A stretch of DNA of 64,000 nt from Pseudanabaena sp. PCC 6802 (lineage in GTDB: Bacteria > Cyanobacteriota > Cyanobacteriia > Pseudanabaenales > Pseudanabaenaceae): assembly GCF_000332175.1 (NCBI RefSeq), contig NZ_KB235914.1, forward strand, positions 999,966 through 1,063,965, written 5' to 3'. Below the pieces are notes generated by a model. It made no database searches, had not been told where the DNA came from, and saw only the letters and a program-made list of their open reading frames with translations. A program made the translations under genes and the position numbers. Positions within the stretch are counted from its first letter, which is position 1. Every line of letters starts with the position of its first letter. Positions 35,948 to 45,229 of this stretch are shown here, one piece after another.

Positions 35948-36526
35948 TTGAATCCAGCACAACATAAGCAACAACTACGAAAGCAGCTAATTAACGCAAG
36001 ACAGAGCTTGCCATCGCACCTATGGCAGCAGAAGAGCGAGGCGATCTGTCACTACCTATCCGAGTGGGAACCCATCCATGCAGCGCAGGTAATTCTGGCA
36101 TTTATGAGCCTCTATCAGGAACCAGATCTAACCTGCCTTTGGCAAGCATTCCCGCATAAAATCTGGGGCTTACCTCGCTGTCAGGGTAAAGAGCTGATCT
36201 GGCACCTGGTTAATGCCATCTATCTATCCCAAGAAACTGAAGTAGGAGCTTACGGTATTCCCGAGCCATTGCCTACTCTGCCGCTTGTAGATTTGACAAA
36301 AGTGGATGTAGTGTTGGTACCATCTGTAGCCTGCGATCGCCAGGGATATCGTCTGGGCTACGGGGGCGGTTTTTACGATCGCTTCCTCGCCCGTAAAGAT
36401 ATCTCTCCAACCCTTAAAACAGTCGGCATTACGTTCGCAAACTCTCATTTGGAGGGTCTACCTACCGAATCTTGGGATATCCCATTGAATGCAGTTTGCA
36501 CGGAAGCTGGCATACAGATATTTTAA
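35948..36526 (+). CDS. 5-formyltetrahydrofolate cyclo-ligase
   Basis: 192 residues. The family start (KQQLRKQLINARQSLPSHLW), the substrate-side FMSLYQEPDL, and the ATP-binding signature DVVLVPSVACDRQGYRLGYG with GGGFYDRFLA are all present. It converts 5-formyl-THF to 5,10-methenyl-THF, salvaging an inhibitor of folate enzymes. A TTG start at 35948 is the only in-frame choice matching family length. Its stop codon overlaps that of the convergent peptidase gene by four bases. Confidence 0.9.
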   Translation: MNPAQHKQQLRKQLINARQSLPSHLWQQKSEAICHYLSEWEPIHAAQVILAFMSLYQEPDLTCLWQAFPHKIWGLPRCQGKELIWHLVNAIYLSQETEVGAYGIPEPLPTLPLVDLTKVDVVLVPSVACDRQGYRLGYGGGFYDRFLARKDISPTLKTVGITFANSHLEGLPTESWDIPLNAVCTEAGIQIF

Positions 36527-38634
36527 GCAGATGCCTCGCAATTCAGCACCTTCGCTAAAAATGCGAAGCGATCGCTTGCTTCTTCAATCAACTTTGTTGT
36601 CGGTTTACCCGCACCGTGTCCGGCTTTGGTTTCAATGCGAATTAAAACTGGCGCGTCTCCACTATGGGCGGCTTGCAGGGCGGCGGCAAATTTGAAACTG
36701 TGGGCTGGTACTACGCGATCGTCGCGCTCGGCAGTAGCGATTAATGTAGCGGGATAGACCGTGCCAGGTTTGAGATTATGGAGTGGAGAATAGGCATAGA
36801 GGGCGGGAAATTCCTCGGCATTGTCGGGAGAGCCGTATTCTGCCGTCCAGGCCCAACCAATCGTGAACTTGTGGAAGCGCAACATATCCATTACCCCAAC
36901 AGATGGCAACGCTGCTCCAAACAAATCAGGACGCTGAGTCATGCACGCTCCTACCAGCAAGCCGCCATTACTGCCACCCGCGATCGCCAGTTTCGGCGTA
37001 CTGGTGTAACGATTCCCAATTAACCACTCTGCGGCGGCAATGAAATCATCAAATACATTTTGCTTTTTGGCCTTTGTTCCAGCCTGATGCCAATCTTCAC
37101 CATACTCGCCGCCGCCGCGTAGATTTGGCACGGCATAGATTCCACCCATTTCCATCCATACTAAGTTGCTAATTGAAAAGGCAGGGGTGAGCGATACGCC
37201 AAAGCCGCCGTAGGCGTATAACAAAGTTGGATTTTGCCCATCTAATTCGATTCCCTGTTTATGGGTGATAAACATGGGAACTTTGGTGCCATCTTTACTG
37301 TGATAAAAAACTTGCTCGGTCGTGTATTGAGTGGGATCGAAGTCAACTTGGGGGCGACGGAAGACCGTGCTTTCATCTGTTTGGAGATCGTAGCGATAAA
37401 TAGTAGGTGGCGTGGTAAAGCCAGTGAAGCTGTAGAAAGTTTCCGTATCGTAGCGCTTACCGCCAAACCCTCCTGCCGAACCGATACCAGGTAATTTCAC
37501 CTCGCGGATAAATTTACCGTCGAGATCGAAAATTTTGACCTGAGTCGCCGCATCTTTTAAATAAAATGCTACCAACTGATTGTTAATTAAGCTTACGCCT
37601 TCAAGGGTTTCCTCCGCTTGTGGGATGATTTCCCGCACCTGTTGGGGCGAGTTGATATCGATCGCGATCGCCCGACCGCGCGGTGCGTTCAAATCGGTGC
37701 GGAACCAGAAGACCGAGCCGTCATTGCCAATAAAACTATATTCGGCTTCAAATTGAGTAATCAATTCTACTACTTTACTCGGCTGAGTATCGGCCAGGGA
37801 TGGACGCGCCTGGATATCCAGATAGAAAATTAGATTCTTCGGCTCGCTACCTTGCCAAACTGAGACGATCAGATAGCGCCCATCCTCTGTCACGCCACTA
37901 TCAAAGCCCCATTCCTTTTGGTCGGGACGATGGTAGATGAGGATATCCTCCACCTGTGGCGTGCCCAGACGGTGATAGTAGAGTTTTTGGAAGTAATTAA
38001 TAGTTTGCAGTTCGGCACTTTCAGGCCGATCGTAGCGACTGTAAAAGAATCCCTGGCTGTCATGCGTCCAGGATGCCCCCGAGAATTTACTCCACTCTAC
38101 AAGATCTGCTAAATCCTCACCTGTCTCTACCGATCTAACTCGCCATTCTTTCCAATCCGATCCCCCGGTGGATAGAGCATACGCCATCAGCTTGCCGTCG
38201 TCGCTAATTGCTATGCCAGATAGAGCGATCGTACCATCGGGAGAAAGCTGATTCGGATCGAGCAGGATAGTAGGTTCTCCATCTAAGGACGTAAGCGTAT
38301 AGAGGACACTCTGATTCTGCAAGCCATCATTTTTAAAATAAAAATAGCGATCGCCTTCTTTAAAGGGAATCCCATACTTCTCATAATCCCATAGTTGTGT
38401 TAGACGTTCCTGCAGGCGATTTCTGCTCGAAATGCCCTCCAGAAACCCAAACGTTACTTGGTTTTGTGCTTCTACCCATGCTTGCGTTGCCTCCGAATCC
38501 GCATCTTCTAGCCAGCGGTAGGGATCTTTAACTTCCATACCATGGTAGCGATCGACTACATCTACAGTTTGACTGGGAGGGTAATTAAAAGTTGGATTGA
38601 GAGATGACTGGGCGGGTTGCTCGGAGTTTGACAT
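36523..38634 (-). CDS. Prolyl oligopeptidase family serine peptidase (S9A)
   Basis: 703 residues: an N-terminal strand-rich propeller (about 80-420) that gates access, then an alpha/beta hydrolase domain. The catalytic triad is readable: Ser in AIAGGSNGGLLVGACMT, Asp in AERDDRVVPAHSFKF, and His in ETKAGHGAGKPTTK. The N-terminus (DPYRWLEDADSEATQAWVEA) is typical of prolyl endopeptidases. No signal peptide was seen, so it is cytoplasmic, cutting short peptides after proline. The convergent neighbour's stop codon overlaps its own. Confidence 0.95.
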   Translation of the reverse strand: MSNSEQPAQSSLNPTFNYPPSQTVDVVDRYHGMEVKDPYRWLEDADSEATQAWVEAQNQVTFGFLEGISSRNRLQERLTQLWDYEKYGIPFKEGDRYFYFKNDGLQNQSVLYTLTSLDGEPTILLDPNQLSPDGTIALSGIAISDDGKLMAYALSTGGSDWKEWRVRSVETGEDLADLVEWSKFSGASWTHDSQGFFYSRYDRPESAELQTINYFQKLYYHRLGTPQVEDILIYHRPDQKEWGFDSGVTEDGRYLIVSVWQGSEPKNLIFYLDIQARPSLADTQPSKVVELITQFEAEYSFIGNDGSVFWFRTDLNAPRGRAIAIDINSPQQVREIIPQAEETLEGVSLINNQLVAFYLKDAATQVKIFDLDGKFIREVKLPGIGSAGGFGGKRYDTETFYSFTGFTTPPTIYRYDLQTDESTVFRRPQVDFDPTQYTTEQVFYHSKDGTKVPMFITHKQGIELDGQNPTLLYAYGGFGVSLTPAFSISNLVWMEMGGIYAVPNLRGGGEYGEDWHQAGTKAKKQNVFDDFIAAAEWLIGNRYTSTPKLAIAGGSNGGLLVGACMTQRPDLFGAALPSVGVMDMLRFHKFTIGWAWTAEYGSPDNAEEFPALYAYSPLHNLKPGTVYPATLIATAERDDRVVPAHSFKFAAALQAAHSGDAPVLIRIETKAGHGAGKPTTKLIEEASDRFAFLAKVLNCEASA

Positions 38635-38664
38635 AGATATTCTCTTGGAACTGATTCTCGCAAA

Positions 38665-39708
38665 CTATAACTCTTCTAATTCTTCTTCAGGCTTTCTTTG
38701 CTTCTGGCGATCGGGGATTCTGGCTTCATCAGACCACGCATTTTGAATCTCGCGCTTGCTGTCTTCATAATACTTGCTGTCTTCGTCATCCTCCTCATAT
38801 CTGTAATCGTCCTCGCGCTTGTAATTCTCGCGCGGCGGGGGAGAGATAGGCTGTTGTTGCGCTCTTGCTTGGCGGCGAGGTGGAGGAGACACTGGCACTC
38901 TTTCGTCTGCCCAGTTGTCTTCTTCTTCTTCCCACATTTCTTCGCGTCTGTAGAGCGGACGTTGCTCCGATCGCGGTTCGGGGCGATATTCCCGCTTTTC
39001 GCGATAATCTTCGCGATAGTCTTCACGGTAATCTTGACGGGGCTGGGCGGGTGGATAATAACTGCTACGCTGTCCGGGGCCTAGAGCATTGCCTGAGATT
39101 GTGGGAGGTGGCAGATAGTCATCCTCGAACTCCTGTTCCCAAGGAGGCTTGCCTAAGCCAATGCGCTCTAATACTCCCTTAGTAAGCTGAGTCAGGCGTT
39201 CTTCCATGCCTTCCGTGACGATGATGCGATCGCGTCCCACGGCAATAATCTCGTTCACATCCAACTCATAGGTACTGATCAAGGTAGAAGGAATCAGCGG
39301 CGCTCCTACCGATGACAAAATTAGATAAAACAGATCGCCACTAGCAGGGTCAAATTTGAAGTCTCGAACTTTGCCCAGTAGCTCGCCCGATTCAGTCACT
39401 ACCTGATTGCCAATTAGACTAGTGTAGCGATCGTCAACTTGTTCGTCTTCTAGAACCGATTCATTTTCGACCAGGATGGCATCCGGCCCTAAGAGGGCAA
39501 CGTTATCTAACGCCATATAATAGGTTTCACCAATCCCTATGGGCGTACCGGGCACAAACCGATCGGCGACGCTGACCCCCATGACCTGCCTCCGATCGAC
39601 ATCCAGCCATATCTGCGTCACAATACCTAGCCGTTTAGCGGTAGATTTACTAATAACCTGGGTTCCTAAAATAGAACCGCGTTGGCAGATCGTTTCAGAT
39701 GTCATCAT
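38665..39708 (-). CDS. PRC-barrel domain protein with charged C-terminal tail
   Basis: 347 residues. Two PRC-barrel modules lie at about 10-80 (GTQVISKSTAKRLGIVTQIW) and 90-165 (GNQVVTESGELLGKVRDFKF). The ~150-residue tail is disordered, extremely rich in Arg, Glu, Asp, Tyr and Pro, with an imperfect DYREDYRE repeat. PRC barrels anchor photosynthetic or RNA-related complexes; the partner here is unknown. The start could be either of two adjacent ATGs. Confidence 0.82.
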   Translation of the reverse strand: MMTSETICQRGSILGTQVISKSTAKRLGIVTQIWLDVDRRQVMGVSVADRFVPGTPIGIGETYYMALDNVALLGPDAILVENESVLEDEQVDDRYTSLIGNQVVTESGELLGKVRDFKFDPASGDLFYLILSSVGAPLIPSTLISTYELDVNEIIAVGRDRIIVTEGMEERLTQLTKGVLERIGLGKPPWEQEFEDDYLPPPTISGNALGPGQRSSYYPPAQPRQDYREDYREDYREKREYRPEPRSEQRPLYRREEMWEEEEDNWADERVPVSPPPRRQARAQQQPISPPPRENYKREDDYRYEEDDEDSKYYEDSKREIQNAWSDEARIPDRQKQRKPEEELEEL

Positions 39709-39782
39709 GGCTTTCTATGATTCTTAAACTATCCCTAATGGGAAGATCGTATGGCTTGATTCTAGCAGACTGACGATCGCGA

Positions 39783-40919
39783 TTATCTGTGCGCAAGTGG
39801 TGTATACGAAACTTCGTGCTCGCCTGTATAAACCTGGGTAGGGCGGAAGAGTCGATTGTCCGCCAATTGCTCTTTCCAGTGGGCTAGCCAACCGGGAACG
39901 CGGGCGATCGCAAATATAGGAGTAAACAAGTCCATCGGAATACCTAGTTTTTTATAGACTAATCCTGAGTAAAAGTCCACGTTTGGGTATATACCTCTTT
40001 CTGAAAGTTTTTCCATACCAACGTTTTCCATCTCCACCGCAATGTCATAGTAAGGATCGTGCCCAAATTTGTCGAACAGGATCTTGACTTGCTCCTGCAG
40101 GATTGTAGCCCTAGGATCTTTAACCTTGTATACCCTATGCCCAAACCCCATAATTTTTTCTTTGCGTTCTAGCTTGCGCTCCATATAGGGTCTGACATTT
40201 TCCACGGAACCAATTTCTTCTAGCATCCGCATCACCTGCTCGTTGGCTCCGCCGTGTAAAGGCCCGCTCAAAGTTCCGATCGCAGACGACAAGACCGTAT
40301 AGGCATCGGTTAAAGTCGATGCCGTTACCAATGCTGAAAAGGTCGAAGCATTGACCGTATGTTCCGCGTGTAAAATCAAGCAAATATCAAATACACGAGC
40401 AGCGATCGGATCTGGTTCCACCTCATTGAGCATATAGAGGAAGTTGGCCGCATAGCTGAGGTCGTCCCTTGGTATCACTGGATCGTTGCCCAGCCGCATC
40501 ATGTTAAAAGCGGCGACCATTGTCGGAATTTTGGCTAGCAATCTAGTGGAAGCACCATAGATAAAGTCCGCATCCTGCAAATCTGCTAACGGGTAAAACA
40601 TACCTAATGCCGCTACACATGCCTGGAGCGCATCCATTGGGTGCCCGTTATCGGGGAAGCACTTAATCATGTCGCGAATGCGGTACTTAATACGCCGCCG
40701 ATGCAGAACGTCGTACTCGAACTTAGTTATTTCGGTCTCTTTCGGCAGCTCGCCAAAAATTAGTAAATAACTAGTTTCCAAAAAGTTACTGTACTGGCAT
40801 AGTTCCTTAACGTCGATGCCGCGATACTCCAATAAACCACGTTGCCCATCGACGTAGCTAATATTCGACTGTGTCGCGGGCACTCCTTCCAGACCTGGCT
40901 TATACTCACCAACAGCCAT
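39783..40919 (-). CDS. gltA: Citrate synthase
   Basis: About 378 residues; condenses acetyl-CoA and oxaloacetate. The active-site His is in LILHAEHTVNASTFSALV, the oxaloacetate-binding segment is SGPLHGGANEQVMRML, and the catalytic loop is IMGFGHRVYKVKDPRA. ATG 40919 is chosen over an upstream TTG because it has an AAGG ribosome site and matches the usual MAVGEYKPGLEGVPA start. Its length fits the short type I or methylcitrate-like class usual in cyanobacteria. Confidence 0.95.
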   Translation of the reverse strand: MAVGEYKPGLEGVPATQSNISYVDGQRGLLEYRGIDVKELCQYSNFLETSYLLIFGELPKETEITKFEYDVLHRRRIKYRIRDMIKCFPDNGHPMDALQACVAALGMFYPLADLQDADFIYGASTRLLAKIPTMVAAFNMMRLGNDPVIPRDDLSYAANFLYMLNEVEPDPIAARVFDICLILHAEHTVNASTFSALVTASTLTDAYTVLSSAIGTLSGPLHGGANEQVMRMLEEIGSVENVRPYMERKLERKEKIMGFGHRVYKVKDPRATILQEQVKILFDKFGHDPYYDIAVEMENVGMEKLSERGIYPNVDFYSGLVYKKLGIPMDLFTPIFAIARVPGWLAHWKEQLADNRLFRPTQVYTGEHEVSYTPLAHR

Positions 40920-41014
40920 AATTTGCAACCTTATGCTAAAGATTCGATCTTAAATCTATCACCCGAGCGATCTCAGCTTAAAATGCTCGATCTAGGGCCA
41001 TTAACTTAACTATT

Positions 41015-41135
41015 GTAGGACTTACGCATTGAATGCTGAAATTCAAGACCCCTCTAGCCCCCCTTTTTAAGGGGGAAATCTCAAAGCCCCCTTTTTAAGG
41101 GGGTTGGGGGATCTGTTTTGCGTAAGTCCTGTATT
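41015..41135. repeat. MITE-like element with AGGACTTACGCA ends
   Basis: AGGACTTACGCA (41017-41028) and TGCGTAAGTCCT (41121-41132) are perfect 12-bp inverted repeats around ~90 bp containing two CCCCCTTTTTAAGGGGG hairpins. It is non-coding. Repeats with these ends are frequent in cyanobacterial spacers. Confidence 0.75.
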
Positions 41136-41145
41136 GTATAGCTTA

Positions 41146-41290
41146 GCTAACAGGCTCAGGGCGGGGTACAGGGTTAGAACGCAGCAGTGGCTCTAGCGGG
41201 GAACCCCCAAGACTGGTGCTTCACCTGCGTAGGGGTGCAGCTTCTACGCCCTCTGCCCTAACAGAGCTGTCCACGGCTATATATACGGCA
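41146..41290. repeat. MITE-like element related to the one at 2200
   Basis: Read on the minus strand, the right end TATAGCCGTGGACAGCTCTG matches the left end of the 2200-2304 element (TATAGCTGTAGACAGATCTG), and both continue GTTAGG. The left end (TATAGCTTAGCTAACAGGCTC) is its imperfect inverse. The internal sequence differs and carries G/C hairpins. This suggests a family of small mobile repeats. Confidence 0.6.
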
Positions 41291-41457
41291 AATTAACCTT
41301 AGTACTATGTAAAACAAGACACAGAGTCAAGGTTTTCCACGACTCTGTGCTCGTTGACTCTGTATTTTTTGTTAAAAAGTAACTTCTTAACTGGGTATCA
41401 AATCTAATCGCCAGTAATCTAGTCTTCGATAAGCTTTATGGGCTTAATTCTAGAGAT
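41291..41457. other. Spacer downstream of the PsbY-like gene
   Basis: Contains ACAGAGTCAAGGTTTTCC and GACTCTGTGCTCG, forming a hairpin with ACAGAGTC/GACTCTGT arms followed by a T-run (about 41321-41375). It is a plausible terminator for the psbY-like gene transcribed leftward. No other signal was seen. Confidence 0.45.
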
Positions 41458-41589
41458 TTACCAGAATTTATTACCACGGCTGCCGAATAGGCTAGCTTCG
41501 CCATTAGCTACTGCCTTTGACATATTAATAAAAGCCCAGACGACTACTAAAGCGAGTGGTGCAAGTACAACTAATAGTCTGAAGTCCAT
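41458..41589 (-). CDS. psbY: Small photosystem II PsbY-like membrane peptide
   Basis: 43 codons: one hydrophobic span after MDFRLLVVLAPLALVVVWAF, then INMSKAVANGEAS and a short basic C-terminus ending KFW. PsbY peptides share the MDxRxLxVLxPxxLxxxWAxFNI start and a single TM helix at the edge of photosystem II. The C-terminal dozen residues are not typical, so the name is provisional. AAGAGGT lies upstream of ATG 41589. It is a real gene by start, ribosome site, composition and isolation. Confidence 0.6.
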   Translation of the reverse strand: MDFRLLVVLAPLALVVVWAFINMSKAVANGEASLFGSRGNKFW

Positions 41590-41691
41590 ATGTAACTAAC
41601 CTCTTAAAGGAGTATATGATTTTTCTTTAATTATGGCAGTTTCTGCCCGCGATCGCGCAATGCTGTTTACGACCACATAAAATTTTAGTCT

Positions 41692-42513
41692 ATGGAATAT
41701 TTACAGGCACTTGTCCTGGGACTAGTGCAAGGAATCACTGAGTTTTTGCCCATCAGCAGTACGGCACATCTAATCATCTTTACAGATATGCTGGGCTGGA
41801 AGACCCTGTGGACTAAACCTGCAATTGATGCCATCCAGTTTGGGAGTGTAATTGCAGTGATCTGGTACTTTCGCCAGGATATTCGCCAAATTCTAGGCGG
41901 TGGCTGGCTGGCGTTTCGCCAAAAAGACTGGGAGCGCGAGGAGTGGAAAATTCTGGCTGGAATTGCGATCGGAACTGTGCCAGTTTTAATTGGCGGTTTT
42001 TTTAAAAAGCGCCTCCCAGAGAGTACCCAAGCGATCCTGGATGGCGCGATCGTAATTGCGATCGCCTCCATTGTGATGGCACTGCTATTAGGTTTAGCAG
42101 AGCGGATTGGCACCCGCAAACGTCGTTTTAGTCAACTCCAAATTGTTGATGGTCTGCTTGTCGGGCTGGGGCAAGCTGTAGCGCTAATTCCTGGCGTGTC
42201 GCGCTCTGGTGCCACCTTGACCACAGCATTATTTCTGGGCTTAGAGCGCCAAACTGCTGCCCGTTTCTCTTTTTTATTGGGGATACCAGCTTTAGCGATC
42301 GCTACCTTAGTGCAGGCAAAAGATGCCGTGGGTAATTCCCAGCTATTCATGCCCCTGATTGTTGGAATTATTTCTGCGGCTATTTTTTCTTACATTTTTA
42401 TCGCTTGGTTATTGCGCTATCTGCAAACCCAAAGTACGTGGGTGTTTGTCTGGTACAGGCTAGCCCTGGGTTCGTGCCTATTGCTGAGTATTGCTCTGGG
42501 ACAGCTTAAGTAA
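41692..42513 (+). CDS. uppP: Undecaprenyl-diphosphatase
   Basis: 273 residues, about eight TM helices. Dephosphorylates undecaprenyl diphosphate to recycle the cell-wall lipid carrier. Both family motifs are exact: LVQGITEFLPISSTAHLII with the catalytic Glu and His near residues 17-27, and LIPGVSRSGATLTTALFLGL with the Arg. It starts 102 bp from the divergent psbY-like gene and precedes ndhD by about 120 bp. Confidence 0.95.
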   Translation: MEYLQALVLGLVQGITEFLPISSTAHLIIFTDMLGWKTLWTKPAIDAIQFGSVIAVIWYFRQDIRQILGGGWLAFRQKDWEREEWKILAGIAIGTVPVLIGGFFKKRLPESTQAILDGAIVIAIASIVMALLLGLAERIGTRKRRFSQLQIVDGLLVGLGQAVALIPGVSRSGATLTTALFLGLERQTAARFSFLLGIPALAIATLVQAKDAVGNSQLFMPLIVGIISAAIFSYIFIAWLLRYLQTQSTWVFVWYRLALGSCLLLSIALGQLK

Positions 42514-42636
42514 TCCTTAAGCTGTTTGTTTAGCGATCGCCGCTACACTGTAGTTGCTAACTGTAATGCTAATCGTAAGTGCTAGAGCGAATTAATTACT
42601 CTACTTCTTCATGCTGAAGTCGTTTTTTTGTGCCAT

Positions 42637-44238
42637 ATGCTAAATCTTGAGAATTTTCCCTGGCTCACCTTCAGTATTATTTTTCCAGTAATCATGGCAC
42701 TGCCAATTGCCTTTATCCCTGACAAAGGTGATGGTAAGACCATAAGGTGGTATGCCTTAATCGTTGGACTAATAGACTTTGTTGCTATAGTCTATGCCTT
42801 CTGTACTAAATACGACTTTGCCACACCGGGACTCCAACTTGTGGAGAATTATGCCTGGGTACCGCAAATCGGTTTGAACTGGTCGGCAGGAGTTGATGGC
42901 TTATCGATGCCATTAGTCTTACTAACCGGCTTCATCACGACGCTGGCAATCTTGGCATCGTGGCCGGTATCGCTTAAACCGCGTTTGTTCTACTTTTTGA
43001 TGCTAGCCATGTATGGCGGACAGATTGGCGTATTTGTCGTACAGGATATGCTGCTGTTCTTCCTGATGTGGGAGCTGGAACTGATTCCGGTTTACCTACT
43101 GCTCTCAATTTGGGGGGGATACAAACGCCAGTACGCTGCTACTAAGTTCATTCTCTACACGGCTGGCGGCTCGCTATTTATTCTAGTAGCAGGGCTAGCG
43201 ATGGCTTTCTATGGCGGCACCACTACTTTTGACATGACTGCTCTGGCGGGGAAGAATTACCCATTAACCTTCCAACTTATAGCCTATGGTGCGTTTTTGA
43301 TCGCCTATGGCGTGAAGTTACCTATTTTTCCATTGCATACCTGGTTGCCGGACGCGCATGGGGAGGCCACCGCTCCCGTACACATGCTCCTGGCGGGCAT
43401 TCTTCTAAAAATGGGGGGCTATGCTCTTCTGCGCATGAACGCGGGGATGCTGCCCGACGCTCACGCTTATTTCGCCCCAGTTCTGGTGATTTTAGGCGTA
43501 GTCAACATTATCTACGCCGCTCTCACTTCCTTTGCCCAGCGCAGTCTCAAGCGCAAGATTGCCTATTCATCCATTTCGCACATGGGCTTTGTCTTGATTG
43601 GCATTGCTTCTTTTACGGACTTAGGGACGAGCGGCGCAGTCTTGCAAATGATTTCCCACGGTTTGATTGGAGCTAGCCTCTTCTTTTTAGTAGGTGCTAC
43701 CTACGATCGCACCCATACCCTCATCCTGGATGAAATGGGTGGAGTGGGGCAGAAGATGCCAAAGATTTTTGCTATGTTCACGGCTTGCTCGCTGGCATCT
43801 CTGGCCTTGCCTGGAATGAGTGGCTTTGTGGCGGAGGTGATGGTGTTTGTTGGCTTTGCTACCAGCGATGCTTACAGCACTACGTTCAAGATCGTGACTG
43901 TAATCCTGGCAGCAGTTGGTGTAATTCTGACGCCCGTTTACCTGCTGTCAATGCTGCGCGAGATCTTCTACGGGGCTGAAAATAAAGAGCTAGTCGCCCA
44001 TGAAGAATTAGTAGATGCCGAGCCCCGCGAGGTATTTATTATTGCTTGCCTATTGATCCCAGTTATTGGAATTGGTCTCTATCCGAAGTTAATGACCCAG
44101 GTCTATGACGCTACAACCACAAGTTTAGTAGCTGCCCTCCGCCAGTCAGTACCAACCTTAACTGGTAAAACCGACAAGCCACTGGCATTTCACAGCGACT
44201 TTAAATCTGCGCCAGTCATAACTGGGAAACAATCGTAG
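42637..44238 (+). CDS. ndhD: NAD(P)H-quinone oxidoreductase subunit 4 (NdhD), second copy
   Basis: 533 residues from ATG 42637 (a TTG nine bases earlier is unnecessary). Same core as the copy at 16700: [40 protein letters not shown] and [20 protein letters not shown]. It lacks that copy's Cys-containing loop, having [20 protein letters not shown] instead. Cyanobacteria carry several NdhD forms that define NDH-1L, MS and MS' complexes; with no ndhF beside it this is more likely a D1/D2 respiratory or cyclic form than D3/D4. Confidence 0.94.
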   Translation: MLNLENFPWLTFSIIFPVIMALPIAFIPDKGDGKTIRWYALIVGLIDFVAIVYAFCTKYDFATPGLQLVENYAWVPQIGLNWSAGVDGLSMPLVLLTGFITTLAILASWPVSLKPRLFYFLMLAMYGGQIGVFVVQDMLLFFLMWELELIPVYLLLSIWGGYKRQYAATKFILYTAGGSLFILVAGLAMAFYGGTTTFDMTALAGKNYPLTFQLIAYGAFLIAYGVKLPIFPLHTWLPDAHGEATAPVHMLLAGILLKMGGYALLRMNAGMLPDAHAYFAPVLVILGVVNIIYAALTSFAQRSLKRKIAYSSISHMGFVLIGIASFTDLGTSGAVLQMISHGLIGASLFFLVGATYDRTHTLILDEMGGVGQKMPKIFAMFTACSLASLALPGMSGFVAEVMVFVGFATSDAYSTTFKIVTVILAAVGVILTPVYLLSMLREIFYGAENKELVAHEELVDAEPREVFIIACLLIPVIGIGLYPKLMTQVYDATTTSLVAALRQSVPTLTGKTDKPLAFHSDFKSAPVITGKQS

Positions 44239-44305
44239 ACGAGAGAACAACTAAATTGCTGGGAGCCTATATTATTTAAGGTGGCTCCCAGGATTAATCT
44301 AAACT

Positions 44306-44896
44306 GTGCGCGACATTCACTTAAAAAACTCGCTCTTCGACGTTAGGTTAGCTCAGCTTAAAGATGTTGCTTGCCTTGCTGATATCTTGACAACTAGTTT
44401 TTACTGCGATGACAAAGGTAGGTTTGCTCGCCTTAAACAGTGGCTTCAACCACTGATTCGTTGGGGCATTTCTTTAGATTTAAATCATCGTTTAACTGAT
44501 GACAGCACCAGATACGCCTGTCTGGTTGCCGATCGCTTAGATCGGCCTGCGAGAGCGATCGCCACCGTAGAAATGGGTATGCGGTACGTTCCCCAGATAG
44601 GGCGCGGTATTTCTTTGCTGGACTGGCAGGCATCCCAGTTTCCCTACTTGTTTAACCTGGCCGTGCATCCGCAATGGCGACGACAAGGAGCTGCTATGCA
44701 GCTTTTAAGCTCTGCCGAACAAATGGCGGCGCGCTGGGGATTTCAGCAATTGTATTTACACGTACTGGAGAATAACTTACCAGCAAGGCAGCTTTATCAG
44801 GAATTTGGCTACCAGTTTTACAAAGTAGAACCCGGGCTAAGATTTTGGCTGGACTCAAAACCTCGCCGACTTTTGTTAAGAAAAGTAATTAATTAA
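44306..44896 (+). CDS. GNAT family N-acetyltransferase
   Basis: 196 residues from GTG 44306. The acetyl-CoA-binding motif A is FNLAVHPQWRRQGAAMQLLS and motif B is LYLHVLENNLPARQLYQEFG with YQFYKVEPG, a pattern close to ribosomal-protein acetyltransferases (RimI-like). The N-terminal half is variable and would set the substrate, which cannot be inferred. It is 68 bp downstream of ndhD. Confidence 0.85.
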   Translation: MRDIHLKNSLFDVRLAQLKDVACLADILTTSFYCDDKGRFARLKQWLQPLIRWGISLDLNHRLTDDSTRYACLVADRLDRPARAIATVEMGMRYVPQIGRGISLLDWQASQFPYLFNLAVHPQWRRQGAAMQLLSSAEQMAARWGFQQLYLHVLENNLPARQLYQEFGYQFYKVEPGLRFWLDSKPRRLLLRKVIN

Positions 44897-45046
44897 TTAT
44901 TTCTGTAAAGTTACGTACAGTATACGCATAGCACAATTAGCTACCCTTGTATTCGTTACTTAAATATTCGTATACAATTTTTTGCGCTACAATGAGCGCT
45001 GACGGTTAAATGTTGTGGTGTGACATTACAGAGTCTATAAATAGTT

Positions 45047-45229
45047 ATGAGTAAACCATTGAATTCATTATCAACAGAGGCAGAAAGCCTTACAAATCTT
45101 AAGAAAAGTCTTTATAACGACAGCCTTCAAAGTGAGTTTTTAGAATTACAGTCTGATATCGATACGCTTCTTCAACAACTGCAAAGCTTAAGCCGTCAGC
45201 GCCTCGCCCAATCTGGGAGTGTTCAATAA
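45047..45229 (+). CDS. Small coiled-coil protein upstream of desA
   Basis: 60 residues, Ser/Leu-rich with a helical amphipathic stretch (LQSEFLELQSDIDTLLQQLQ). It resembles no named domain. Its TAA stop overlaps the ATG of the desaturase gene (TAATG), so the two are translationally coupled. It may be a conserved partner or a leader peptide setting desaturase translation. Confidence 0.6.
   Translation: MSKPLNSLSTEAESLTNLKKSLYNDSLQSEFLELQSDIDTLLQQLQSLSRQRLAQSGSVQ

Noticed and set aside
38698-39084. Plus-strand hydrophobic frames over the PRC-barrel tail
   Set aside because: They are the antisense of a highly charged repetitive tail, which always reads hydrophobic in reverse; the minus-strand gene has the domain match.
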